In this document: one piece after another, positions 12,375-23,674 of the stretch
Layout: the number at the start of each line of letters is the position of its first letter
How positions within the stretch are numbered: the stretch's first letter is position 1
Origin: Ulota crispa
Taxonomy: Eukaryota > Streptophyta > Bryopsida > Orthotrichales > Orthotrichaceae
Length of the DNA stretch: 64,000 nucleotides
NCBI GenBank assembly: GCA_963920765.1
Contig: OY987242.1
Coordinates: forward strand, 27,986,002-28,050,001
Direction of reading: 5' to 3'
Notes under the pieces: model-generated
What the model was told of the DNA's origin: nothing
The model's input: the letters and a program-made list of their open reading frames with translations, nothing else
The model's database searches: none
Made by a program: the position numbers and the translations under genes

Positions 12375-12884
12375 GTGCTCCTTGGATTCCAATGAGGCTT
12401 TTACAAAATCCAAAACTAGCAAAAGTGGGCCTCAAAGTTCCGAGGAGGGTTCCAAAAACAAACAAAAAAATCCAAAAATCCAAAAAAAGAAACAATTTTT
12501 TAGCTTAAAAATGTAAAATAATAAAAATAAAAATAAATTGCTATTTTTAGAAGTGCTCCTTAGAATCCGAGGAGCCCTTTACAAAATCCAAAACCACCAC
12601 AAGTGGTCCTCTAGGGTTCCAAGGAGGGTCCTAAAACACAAAAATGAAATTTGTAAAGGAAAAAAAAAAAAAGGAACAAAAAAAGTTTATAAGAGGTATT
12701 TTCCTCCAAATTTATTTAGTAATTTGTTAGTTTTATTAGTTTTTTCATTACTTTTTTTGGCTCAACCTCACTTTTTATTATTAATTTAAAAAATAAAAAT
12801 AAAATGAGAATTTTCATTGCTCAAATCCAAATGCTAAGTGCTCAATGCTCAACGCTCATTACTCTCGACTCAGACCTTAGCATT
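11074..12884. repeat. 1.8-kb foldback element with inverted arrays of an internal repeat
   Basis: The outer ends match as inverted repeats (AATGCTAAAGACTGAG on the left; AATGCTAAGGTCTGAG read inward from the right), followed by shared AATGAGCGTTGAGC. The left half holds about four direct copies of a unit of roughly 85-150 bp containing GGTTTTGGATTTTGTAAA (near 11460, 11620, 11777 and 11900). The right half holds the same unit inverted (near 12150, 12250, 12400 and 12580). The whole is a large imperfect palindrome with no credible gene. Confidence 0.75.
12339..12371. repeat. (TA)n microsatellite
   Basis: About 16 TA units lie inside the right arm of the 1.8-kb foldback. The Ile-Tyr repeats that reading frames show here are an artefact of this array. 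Confidence 0.95.
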
Positions 12885-13369
12885 GGTGACTGTGGATGAT
12901 TAAACAAACTCACTCCATTGAAAATTATGCTTAACAATATGACTCTCATAATGAAAATAATATCCTCTCGCACTCCTACGACATGGAATTCTCTAAACAA
13001 AACTCTGATTCTTCAGTTCTTAATTTTGGCTTACTCTAAATTTTCAACTACTTTCTAAAAAAAATCCAATAGTAGGTGCTTTACATGAAGAACCAAATCC
13101 TAATTGAAAATATACCCAAAACTTGGCAAATAAAAAATGTAAAACTATTTCATGTGCTGAACATCAACTTTTGAAAGTTTAAGTGTTAAATTGGATATTC
13201 AAATTATAAAAAAACAAATATAAAAAGATATTTTTATAGTGTCAAGAACAAATGTCAACATTTTAAACAAACAAAATATTGTATATGCGATTGCACAATA
13301 AATTAGGAATAATTGGTGTCTTCGAGGTAGATTTTGGCAAAAAAGTAATCTTCTTGTTCAATGATTTAA

Positions 13370-14256
13370 CTCCTAAAGCACTAAGCTCAAATTTTCACAA
13401 AAGCCGCTCCAAAACTGTCATTCCTAGTACAAGGACCAAATTTTAGAAAAATAAATTAAAAAAAATAGATAAATCAAAAGATGTGGAAAAAAATTCAAGA
13501 GTTTTCACTATGTAGATTGTTAGATATTTGAGTTTGAATTGACAAATAGCCATTTTTTGTCTCAAAAATCTAGGCAACTCCACTTCACAAGGTCATATTT
13601 GTATGAAAAAACTCCAAAATAGTTGTATTTTTTTGGATTTGTTCTTCAAAGCAAGTTGGCTACACACTTGAAATTTTCAAATCATTTGGACTTTTGGAAA
13701 AACAGTAGTAAATAAAAAGAAGTAGAGAATAATTCAAACCACTAAATTGTTAAGAACTTAATTATGGAAATAAAATATTCCAATCTCAATGGTTGTAATG
13801 TTGTGATAAACAATATACATCTTTTGGTTTTGTTTTTGTTCTAAAATATTGATAATTGAGTAAATTAATGGACTTCAAAGTTTATTTTAGAGTAGAGAAT
13901 CCATAATTGCCCAGCAAACAAAATTTTCACATAACTTTCATCTCATTAATCAAAATGGAATGATTCAAAGCTCCTCAAGTATATATTAATCTAAAGAACC
14001 AATTTCAAAAAACAAAATTCAGAAAATGTAATTTTTGAAATAGTTTTTTGGCTGCCCGTCTAGCAAAGAAAACAACGTATCATGCAATAACCTTTGAACC
14101 ATGAAGTCAAAATTTATGAAATTTGTTGGGCCTTAAAGATTCTCCTTGGACACATCATGTGTGAAAATTTCAAAGAAAAAAAATGAAAACCCCATTAGTA
14201 GTGAGCTGCCCAAAAATTACTATGTTGCCAAAAAAGGGCGTTCAATGCTTTAAGGG
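13370..14256. mobile_element. piggyBac-like element D
   Basis: The 887-bp element has ends CTCCTAAAGCACT and, read inward from the right, CCCTTAAAGCATTGAACG. TTAA flanks it at 13366-13369 and 14257-14260. The interior shares stretches with element N, including ATGATTCAAAGCTCC and GGCTGCCCG. Confidence 0.72.
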
Positions 14257-14635
14257 TTAAAAGCATAACTTAATGTTTGTACAATTGAACATCATACTCT
14301 AATTTTTTTTTATCTATACTCAAATTTAGTCTTAGCAAATTGGTTTTTAAAATAAATTGTGCTATAACAATGTCATACAAATTGTATTTTAAATAACACT
14401 ATAACTTTGGAAATAGTTATTTAATTTGTGGTTGCAACAAAAAGTTTAGTTTAAGGAATTCCAAAAATATTTAAGTAAGACAAAACTCAGTTTTAGTATA
14501 ATAATTGTTAGTTGAAATCAAACGCACCTAAAAATCATTTTGAAACCCAAACTGGTTCATGCAACAAAAGAAATGGCTTAAGGTAGGAGCAGTCATAAGC
14601 GTCAAACTAAGGGTTTTGAACCTGGTGACTATTAA

Positions 14636-15547
14636 CCCCTAAAGAATCAACTGTCCATTCAACAGATAAACGGGATTTTGGGTATGTACCTATGGCCAAA
14701 CTACTTTGCATGATTTTTTGAAATTTTTATTGAAGATGGGAATTCAAAGATTTAAGTGGGTATCTAGTTATATTTCAATTGATGCCAAGGAACAAGAGTT
14801 ATGTCCAAATAAGCACAAATTTGGGGACTCCGGGCAGCAAATAAAATCTTACAAAAGCTTGATTTTTTTTTCCTTTATCATAGATTATATCTTTGTCTAC
14901 ATCTGAAGCTTTGATTCATTCCATATGGACTAGTTATGAGAAAGTCATGGACAATTTTGTTTTTCTGGCAATTCAAGCATCTTCTTGAAAAAATAACTTA
15001 TAAACTTCATTTTTGAATGCAATTTTCACATTTTTTCAAAAAAAATTGTTGGAGAGGGTGAAGTTTGCTTTCTAGAACAATCTCACCTTTGGGATCATTG
15101 CATTTCAATTCCATTGCAAGGTTATTAGCAATTTAAATTTTGTTCAATCTCATACCTTCTTCTGCCTAATGTTTTTTTTAAATAATGAAGATTAGTTATT
15201 TTTTGTTTTTTTTTTCTCCCAAGATTACCAACTCAACTTTTCACCATGCAAAAATAGAATTCCAAACTCTGTGGTGCAAAAATTTTAAATTAAAAAAGTT
15301 CAAAGTTAAAAACTCTAGTCAAGCAAGGTGCAAAAAAAGTTGTTTTTTACTTTTTTAATGCAAATATCTTCCAACTTGTATAGTCAAAGTTCTTGAATTT
15401 TGTATGACACATTCTTGTAATAGTCTAGTACAAGATCCTACGGTTAGATATGCAAAAAGACTAATTTTCAAACTTTTTTACTCTTTGCCATAGAGGTGGC
15501 AGTTTTGCGTGTCTTTTGACAAAATAAAGGCCATGGTCCTTTAGGGG
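14636..15547. mobile_element. piggyBac-like element E
   Basis: The 912-bp element starts CCCCTAAAGAATCAAC and ends, read inward from the right, CCCCTAAAGGACCATGG. TTAA lies at 14632-14635 and 15548-15551. An inverted relative (O) sits in the lectin intron at 44710-45872, and the element at the right window edge resembles its right end. Confidence 0.85.
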
Positions 15548-15809
15548 TTAATAAACATCTAGCAAACTATAGAACCCTATTAGGAACAAAAAAATAATAA
15601 GTTTGCACTTTTGAATGTATTATTTGGATATTGTGAGAATAAGTTGTGAATTTTTAAAGAGCAAACTGCCATTGCACCCATAACCAATACTAAGGTTTCA
15701 TGTTCACATGTTGTACATCCTTGTAACTACATCTATTTACTTCCACAGATTTCCAAGATTTTAGAAGTGACGGTTATGGAGACACTAACGCTTATGGGTG
15801 TTCCTACCT

Positions 15810-16348
15810 CCCCTAAACGCCCAATCAACCATTTTTTGGTCGCTGCCCTTTTTTTGGGCTGCCCAAAATGAAAAAATATATTTTTTGAAAAATTTGAAAA
15901 AAAACCATATAGAAAAGCGGATCTACTTTCCAACCCAATTTGAATCACGTCAATCCAAGTTAAACTCCATCAAAGAGAATTTTTCAAAGAAAAACACTTC
16001 AATATTTGCTAATGTTACAAAATTTACTACTTTGGGAAACTAATGATGTTCTCTCCATCAAAACTATTGCATTTTTGAACTTTCATATACAATGTCTATT
16101 TTTAACCAATCATACCAAATTTCAAACTTTATGAATATATATTTTTAATTGTGATGAATATTAAATGATAAATGCTTATAAATTCATTTTAGAAGAGTAC
16201 AAAACTTTTTTTGAATATTTGACTGTATGAATAATTACCAAACATCATGATTCTTATTTTCTCTTTAGATTCAACCTTCATCAAAGTTACAAAAGTATCA
16301 TTTTACAATGCATCTATGTTTTGCCCTTACCCCTCGAGCATTTAGGGG
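15810..16348. mobile_element. piggyBac-like element F
   Basis: The 539-bp element starts CCCCTAAACGCCCAATC and ends, read inward from the right, CCCCTAAATGCTCGAGG. The right flank is TTAA (16349-16352). The left flank reads ACCT, so the left target copy has decayed or was never canonical. Confidence 0.75.
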
Positions 16349-16378
16349 TTAAGCAAATGTAAGATGAGTTGTTAAATG

Positions 16379-16552
16379 CACTATATAGAATCCGTGTTTT
16401 TTATAATAGACTTTTTTGAATGTCCACTTTTTTTAATGTTATAATTAATATTAAAACTAGCATCTTGATGTTATGTTTAATGTCAATGTTAACATGTAAA
16501 TAAGTGAACGTTCAAAAAAAATTGTTATAAAAAACAAGAGTTTCTTATAGTG
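16379..16552. mobile_element. CACTA-type MITE
   Basis: The 174-bp element begins CACTATATAGAA and ends TTTCTTATAGTG. A 3-bp direct repeat ATG flanks both sides, as expected for CACTA elements. Subterminal inverted sequence (GTGTTTTTTATAA versus TTATAAAAAAC) extends the fold. A related copy lies at 44178-44337. Confidence 0.82.
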
Positions 16553-17178
16553 ATGTTAGGAATACTGTTGGAATTGTAATACTATTCTAAATGCCCTAGA
16601 TTTTGTACATGATTTTATGATAACTACATCTACTTTGACATCAAAGAAATTTCTTAGGCATTATCACCAATAAATATTGTATCTATTCACTAATTTCAAT
16701 ATTGGTTTTCCAACTTCAATGTTAACCAACTTAAGCAACCTAAAACGTTTTGTGTAATAGTTTATAAAGGATATTACATCAACATTGCAATTGTGTTGTT
16801 TCTCTATGCATTGATATTTTAACAATGTTTGCACTAAAGTAAATGTCACTACAAACACTATTTTGGAGCCAAAAGTGTATGAATACAATGTACATTAAAC
16901 CATTGTAATTACCAATTAATGATGGTATGAGTTTACGATTGTTGTCATGGCTTTTCAACATATACTCATGAACTGATTGGAGAAACATTGACACTACTGA
17001 TAATCAGTATGTAGACACATTTGTAATCAAAAAACTCATTTCAAACCTTGTTATATAAACTTTAAAAGATGAAACAAAATTCTCATGCCCAATTCAACTT
17101 TTGAGAAGATGTTGGATGCAATATATTTTAGACACTTATAAAATTCAGGAAGTATATATATTTCATTGCTAGATTTAA

Positions 17179-18090
17179 CCCCTAAGTGCCCAAGGTACCA
17201 GGTTTTGGTGTCCAAAAAATTTCAAGAAATTTTGAAACCCTACTGTTGAGACCCTTTTGAAGGCACAAATTTTATTGTTTTCAAGTCTTTTTTTGTGGAA
17301 AGGTTTGCGCTAAAGTCAATTTCATTGTTCAAATTTAATTTCCCCCATATCTTATTCCAGTTGTTTTTGGTGGAAAAGTGATTGCAAGCATACATTTTGT
17401 GTCATGAAAACTGTCATGAATATTGTTGTGAATAGTGTCACAAAGCCTATGACAAGTTGCCACATTGAAAAAATGGGCATCAAGTTGAGAAAAATGTGAA
17501 AATTTCCCTTGGGCAATAAGGGCCCTTTTATTGAAATTTTGACATCTAACAAAATCTAAAACTGATGTTGGACTAATTTCACTTAGAATGTCATTGTTAA
17601 AAAAATTACAATTCATTCAACATTGAATTTTCTTTCTTTCATAAGGATTTTTGGTCAATAATTGAAGCTAAAAGAATTATTTGAATTGGACAGTTGAGCT
17701 TTGATAGTTGCGTTGCTGGCTCACTTGTGAAATTGTGATCATAGTTTTGGAAGGGAGGCCATTAGTTTTGAAGTAACAACAAACACTACAACATTCTAAG
17801 TGGTTGTTTCTCAAATTTGTATCCAAAAGTTGCCAATTTGCATTAGAAATTTTGAGCAGTTCCAAAAAAAAGCAAAAAATTCTATACTCATCATCATTTA
17901 ATCACAAATATCTTAAAATTTGCGTGGCCATTTTGGATTCTTTTTGAATAACACCATCTAAAAACCTTGAAGTTCAAGATTCAATAGTTACAATTTTGTT
18001 TTGATGTTCAATAATCATCTTACAAGAACAATTCAAAATCTTCAAAACTGCCTTTCAAAAACAAGAAATACACCCTTGGGCATTTAGGGC
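17179..18090. mobile_element. piggyBac-like element G
   Basis: The 912-bp element starts CCCCTAAGTGCCCAAGG after TTAA (17175-17178). Its right end reads CCTTGGGCATTTAGGGC, and the following site has decayed to TTGA. It is the same subfamily as element L (35578-36467) and the inverted partial copy near 49.9-50.8 kb. Its intact TTAA at 17913-17916 is the site occupied by element R in that other copy. Confidence 0.8.
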
Positions 18091-19190
18091 TTGAGGTACA
18101 ATGAAATTTACCATAATACAAGTTAAAGTTCATGAGATACTTGAAAAGGACTATCATTTGATTTGGTGATAGGATGGGGCAATGAACCTAAAATTGAAGC
18201 CATGTTTTTTGATGGTTGCTCGAGTAGTGCAAACTGTGGAAAGCAAATGGTGGAAAATCTTGCAGAAAATGTCTAGCAAAATGAGTGAATTATGTTACAA
18301 AGTAGGTTGAGCCCCATGCAGTATTAAAGCAAATCAATGTCATATTTCCATTGGATGATTAAGCTAGTAGAATGCTTTTTGTTTCTTATTGACTAAAATT
18401 AACTGTTTCTCACAATTCTCATCTCCCAAATAATCCCTTTTATGCACTCGTCAAAGTCAACCGTTTGTATGATGAACTTTTTGGACCATTTTCTAAAAAC
18501 TATTTCTTTATCTGTAATATATGTGTCAATTTGGTTTAAGAGTTTCTCACATATTCTCAACACATTTGACATAATTCCTAGAGTTACAAATCGCTCAAGC
18601 GCACAAATTAGACTTACATGCTCTCAAATTGACTTTCTTACTTTTGGTACCTACCATCATTAAAACGTTTCCTCTATGATTGCTAGATTCTCAAAAATGG
18701 TAAAGATGCAAGAACTGAACAATTAATCATACCATTTCTATTTTCTTTTGTAATGTTGCTTTATATAGCCCCCAAGTCCAGAGTTTTTGCAAATTTTTGC
18801 CAAAGTCTTACCTGAAATTGTCACTAGCTCCCAATAAACTAAGAAATTTCAAAAAAAAAGTGGATGAATTTGCCAAGTCCTTCATTCCTCAAACACCAGA
18901 TTCGCCAACTTTTGAATGAAAATAGCTTATATTAGCAAATGTATTGGATAAACAAGCACACCTCATTCATTCTTTCCAATTACAGGCAATTTTTCCTTAC
19001 ATGCGTGAGGTCCAAGGTGTGTGTCACTCTACTTAGACAAATTCCAAAAAAAAAAATCATGCCCAAGTCTTTTATTTTTAATTGCTAACTAAAGAACTTC
19101 TAAATTTTATGAATACAACCTAATAAAGGTGAAACAATTCTTTAAGTCCAAATCAAGAATTTTAAATTTAAATTCTCAAACTGCATGCTC
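18091..19190. other. AT-rich spacer with diverged interspersed repeat
   Basis: I find no gene. The part near 18800-19020 is a diverged relative of sequence near 28990-29190: both contain TCTTACCTGAAA and a later TTTTCCTTAC in the same order. It is probably part of an old unclassified transposon. Confidence 0.5.
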
Positions 19191-19193
19191 ATG

Positions 19194-19556
19194 GCACCCC
19201 TTGTGAGCATGAAATGTGATTTTTAATGTTGATTTTTTTATTTGAATCAAAAGCTTTGTTTCACCTTTATCATTTTAAAGCTATACTCCAAAAAAAGAGG
19301 TGCTGCAATTTGAAACTAAAAATATAGGACTTTTGAGTAACTTAGCAAAAATGCATCAAAAAATGGTATTGGTGCAGTAATATTTCAACAAAAATTTGTG
19401 TTTGTCATTTTTTCTTTTGAGGAAGTGGTAATGCCATGATTGAATGACCAATGGACCACTTGAATAAATCAAAAGTAGCACTAAATTGTCAAATTTTGTG
19501 CTCATAAGGGGTGTCTTGTTAGCAGTTTAGGGTGTTGAGGTAGTAATTCCCTATAT
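19194..19556. repeat. Inverted-repeat element related to 29752-30155, left end worn
   Basis: The right end carries GGTAGTAATTCCCTAT preceded by GTGCTCATAAGGGGTGTC. The left side has the matching inverted CACCCCTTGTGAGCATGAAA but lacks the outermost part. The interior matches the copy at 29752-30155 in opposite orientation. I could not assign a superfamily. Confidence 0.6.
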
Positions 19557-19735
19557 ATATATATGTGACTCTTTTTTGTTAAAATAAAGGTTTGTTGAAA
19601 TATCATTTTTAAAATTTTAGGAATATTGGAACTTATTAGCTGATTTGTAAAGAAATATGTTTTCCAAGTACTCAAAAAATTCACCAGTTAATAGTATTAA
19701 ATTATAACATTGAAGTCACAGTAGCAGTATATTAA

Positions 19736-20627
19736 CCCTTAAAGGACAGAGCTAATATAATACATGTTGTGTAGGCTGTTGTATAATTGGCATTTGCTAG
19801 CAACAAAAAGTTTTAATTTGGGATCTTGACTACCTCACTAGAACATTATTGATCTATATTCTAACTTCTTTGTTGATCTCAAATGTAATAAAGGTGTGGA
19901 TGCACTCCAAATACAAGTAAAATACCCCGTAGTGTACTGGTTGCAAAGGGCTGCTTTAACAACATATTCATTAAATTGGGAGATTGGGCACCTCCCAAAA
20001 TAACCAAAGGAGACATAAAACTTTTCAATTTTAGGTTAGTTTTGAAAGGTTTTATTGCAATTTAGGTCAAGTTGACTTAAATTCCAATAAAATCTTCTAA
20101 TTTTAGGTCAAATCTGAAAGGATTTATGTTGATTCAGCTCAAATCAAGTTGAATTGACATAAAACCTTTTGTCAACTTTCCTTTACATTACCTCTCATTT
20201 CAATGGAGAACCCCCATTAATGGATGGGAATTGATATGTACACACTGGGGATTGATATTTGCACACCTCCTTAGGGAGTAAACTATAGATTTCTACTGTC
20301 AAAAAGCTGAATTTGAGAATTTTGAATTCAAATTTGGACTAAGAGACCATGATTTAGTTTAGAACCATAAAAAAAAGTTGCAATTGGACAACACCCAATG
20401 AAAAGCTTAGCTAAGGGAAAAAGTCTTACTTTTACTTTTATTTGTAATAAAAATTTAACTTTTTCATTGATTGTTGTGCAATTGCAACCTTTTTTATGGT
20501 TCTAGACTAAATCATAGTCTCTCAATCCAAATCTGAATTCAAAATTCTCAAATTCAACTTTTGGATGGCCCCTGGTGTGTACATATCAATTCCCTTAATG
20601 AATATGAGGTTCTTTGTCCTTTAGGGG
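19736..20627. mobile_element. piggyBac-like element H with internal hairpin
   Basis: The 892-bp element starts CCCTTAAAGGACAGAG and ends, read inward from the right, CCCCTAAAGGACAAAG. TTAA lies at 19732-19735 and 20628-20631. The right third (about 20250-20590) folds back on itself: GAGAATTTTGAATTCAAAT and AACCATAAAAAAAAGTTGCA recur inverted around a short centre. Confidence 0.83.
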
Positions 20628-20898
20628 TTAAGTTGGTTGCAATGTAATTTTAAATGAGACTCTATAAGTGTAATGTTTGGTTTGAACCATACGTTGTGTC
20701 AATATAAACACTCTTTTGCATCATCTAGAATGGAGATTCTTTTCCCATTTTTTTGGTTCACAAACCAATTATTATTTTTTGGTAATAGTTTCAAAAACAA
20801 ATGCTTGCTCATAGTCAAACTCATTGAAATTGCAAATGAAAATGTGTATTTCTTGTAATTATCATTGATCAATCTATCATATTATAAAAAAGTTTCTA

Positions 20899-21399
20899 TC
20901 AAGTGTAAAAACCCAAATCTTGCAAGTCCATGCAACAAAGGGATGGATTCTTGGTCTCAATGAGGTTTACAAGAAACTCAAAAAAGGCAGGTTCACATGC
21001 AATGATCAAACCTCCTTCATAATTATATCCAAATTCCTTGGCCGACTTTGCCAACAATATTTGGAACACATCATGCTTGAGGATCTTAACTTTGATCACA
21101 AATTGGCACCTCTCCACACCAATATACACAACCAAGGACCCCATAGGCACATCATTGGGTACAACTTCACCTTTTTCCAATTTAACCCCTAAGCGCCTGA
21201 GGGCTTGGCTCCAGGTGCTGGGGATTGCCAAAAGAAAGGCTATTTGTACAAAGTGTACTAACTCAAAAAAGAAATTGTACAAGGGGGTAGAGAGTGGGTT
21301 TGAAGTACAATTGAGTAGCCTAACAAGATCATAATTTTCAATCCACATAGACACTTGGATTGAAGGAAGGTCCCTCAATTTTAGCTTTTTTAGTTTCAA
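20899..21399 (-). CDS. SAUR-like (small auxin-up RNA) ORF with a transposon-derived N-terminus
   Basis: SAUR proteins are small plant regulators of auxin-linked growth. The C-terminal 95 residues carry the SAUR core: VPNDVPMGSLVVYIG, then RCQFVIKVKILKHDVFQILL, AKSAKEFGYNYEGGLIIAC and FFEFLVNLIE. This matches the family pattern of DVPKGH-AVYVG, R-FVVP-SYL-HP-FQ-LL, and EEFGF---GGL-IPC. The usual Lys/Gly and Pro residues are partly replaced, so the copy may be relaxed. The first 71 or so codons lie inside the 232-bp TTAA-bounded element I (21186-21417), and the frame stays open across the junction. Translation could instead start closer to the core, but no ATG lies between the junction and GSLVVYIG except the Met of DVPMG. 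It may be a live chimera or a 5'-disrupted gene. Confidence 0.62.
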   Translation of the reverse strand: MKLKKLKLRDLPSIQVSMWIENYDLVRLLNCTSNPLSTPLYNFFFELVHFVQIAFLLAIPSTWSQALRRLGVKLEKGEVVPNDVPMGSLVVYIGVERCQFVIKVKILKHDVFQILLAKSAKEFGYNYEGGLIIACEPAFFEFLVNLIETKNPSLCCMDLQDLGFYT

Positions 21400-21417
21400 A
21401 CTCTAGGTGCTCAAGGG
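21186..21417. mobile_element. piggyBac-like element I (232 bp), inside the SAUR ORF
   Basis: The ends are CCCCTAAGCGCCTGAGG and, read inward from the right, CCCTTGAGCACCTAGAG. TTAA is present at 21182-21185 and 21418-21421. It lies exactly where the recognisable SAUR homology stops, so it looks inserted into the 5' part of that gene. Confidence 0.75.
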
Positions 21418-22370
21418 TTAACATAACTTGAATGGTGCACAAACTTGGATTGCACTTTTTGCAATACCCTTTGCACTTGTTTGCCAAGTTTTCCCATTAC
21501 GCCCATTTTTTATGACAAATTACAAAATGACAAGTCACCAAAACCGATGTTCTTCACAACACAATATACCTCACAACCACAAGTGCCAATCATAACACAA
21601 TGGTGTGTAAACAAGCGACAACAAAAAAGAAAGTGAGTTGAAGAGAAAGGAAAGGAGAGATATCCAAAGTACGAATTGTAAAAGAATAATAAAACAATGA
21701 GAGAAGACCTTATTTAAAACTTGGTACTTTTACGTTGGCCCTTTTACTTTGTCCCACTCCAACACATTCTTTTTTTACTTTTCATCCAACCAAACGTTAC
21801 GTGAAGCTACTAGTTCATCCAAAAGCAAGGGCTGCTTTCTTCATCCGGGCGCAGCCTTTTTTTTACAAGCTACATGGTGCCAAATAACAACATAAATTTT
21901 GGTCCTACGACCATTGTGAAAGAAAAGAGGGGATTTTTTTTTACCATTTTTGCCACATTGCCATCCTCCTTGGCTGTTGCGTAGCCTCTCAGCAACATGG
22001 AGCAGCTCACGTCACCTTCTTTGTTGCCAGTGTTTAGGGTTCAGGCTGCATAGGCTTAGTGTGCCTTTGCCACTTTGCACCATCATTGTAACAGTTGATC
22101 GCCAAATCAGCCCACTTCCTCTAGCCCTTGGCGCTAATGGTGCGAGCATATTTTTTTGGTAATTGCCAAATCAAAATCTTCATACCAGCAGTTAGTCGCC
22201 ATTTAGTTCATTGTAAAATGCCAAGATTGTCGCCAAATCTCTGCATTGTCTATTCGGTGTAGTGGGGTGGGATTCGTGGGAATGTGGGAGTCGCAGAGAT
22301 TGGCCGTGAGGTTTGTGGCTTCTGCAGCCGGAGAGGGTGAAGCAATTGCTTGGTGTTTGATTTTTTTTTA

Positions 22371-22660
22371 TCTGCCTCTCTTTCTTGGTTTGATTGGTTG
22401 CTTGTTTTTTGTCATTGTTTGCTTAGTCTTTGTATTTTTTTGGGTCATAGTAGTGGGGAGATTTTGATCTCCCTCTCTTTCTTGGTTTGACTTGTTGCTT
22501 GATTTTTGTCATTTTTTGCTCAGTGCTTGTTTGCTTTTTGGGTCATAGTAGTGGGGAGATTTTTAACTCCCTCTCTTTTTTGGTGTAACTAGTTGCTTGT
22601 TTTTTGTCATTATTTGTTTAGTGATTATTTACTTTGTTAGTCATAGTAGTGGGGAGATCC
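22371..22660. repeat. Three tandem copies of a ~97-bp unit
   Basis: Three successive units each begin CTCCCTCTCTTTCTTGGTTT or a variant and end GGTCATAGTAGTGGGGAGAT. They start near 22371, 22468 and 22567 and have diverged by several substitutions. I see no gene attached to them. Confidence 0.8.
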
Positions 22661-23674
22661 GTGTGCAGTGACAACCATTCTGAGAGAATTAACAAAAAAT
22701 TATGTTCTTTTGTGCTCACCTACACCCTAAACTGAGTTACCAATGCTCACGGATGCAAGCAACTGAAGCAAGTGACTTCCTCTTCAATTGCCAAAGCTGG
22801 TAAATATTATCAACATCTGTGCCTTGTGAATGTGCATGTGCATTGTTGAATTGTGGTAAAGAATGATTGAAAGTGATTAGTTGTATTTGTGGCTGTGTTT
22901 GTTTAAGTGGGACCTCCCATGAGCGCGGCTAATGCATTTATTGTCACTCTACACCCTTGAAGTCCATCTCCAATACCATTGTTTTCTTTCTTTGTATGTG
23001 TAGCCAGTAGTTATACAAAAAACCACTCTTACAAACTTCTTATTGCAATATTTAGAAAGTGGTTCAAATGTAGGTGCCAGTTTTAGAAATCGACTTGCGC
23101 ATGCGTAGCCACTACAAACTTAGCATCTGCTACCATAGTCGCCACATACAGCTATAACTCTCAATTGGCCAAGTGCCACATTTGTTGAAAATTACTAGAG
23201 GACTTTATCCAGAAAATAAACTTAATAAAAATACAATTTTGCCACTTGCACTACACATTACTTCTAATAGTAGCCACATCCTAGACAATTGAAAAACTCT
23301 AAAAAAATGGCTGACCGGGCATATGCGGGGATGCTATCTAAAATTAATATTTTTAAGTACCTCCAATGGCTGAAATCAGTGCCTAAAATTCTATATTTTG
23401 TACTCCCCAAGCAAAGGATGAACAAGTATAGTGGGAGGACAAAAAGATTGGGAAATCTTAGCCAGACACGCAATTCTAGTGATCCCAAATATGCTTTTCA
23501 CTTTTAGCTCAAGTGGGTAAAAACACTACTGAAAAGCTAAATTTATCAAACTTAACACTGCTAAGTTCCCAAAATTTTTAACTACATAAATTTTTTGCTA
23601 GCAATCCTACAAAATTTAGCCAATTCATAGATTGCTCTTCAACTCCTCATTTCCCAATCTTTTTGTCCCCCCAT

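Noticed and set aside
12015-12495. Minus-strand frames with Ile-Tyr runs and hydrophobic stretches
   Set aside because: They come from the TA microsatellite and AT-rich foldback arms.
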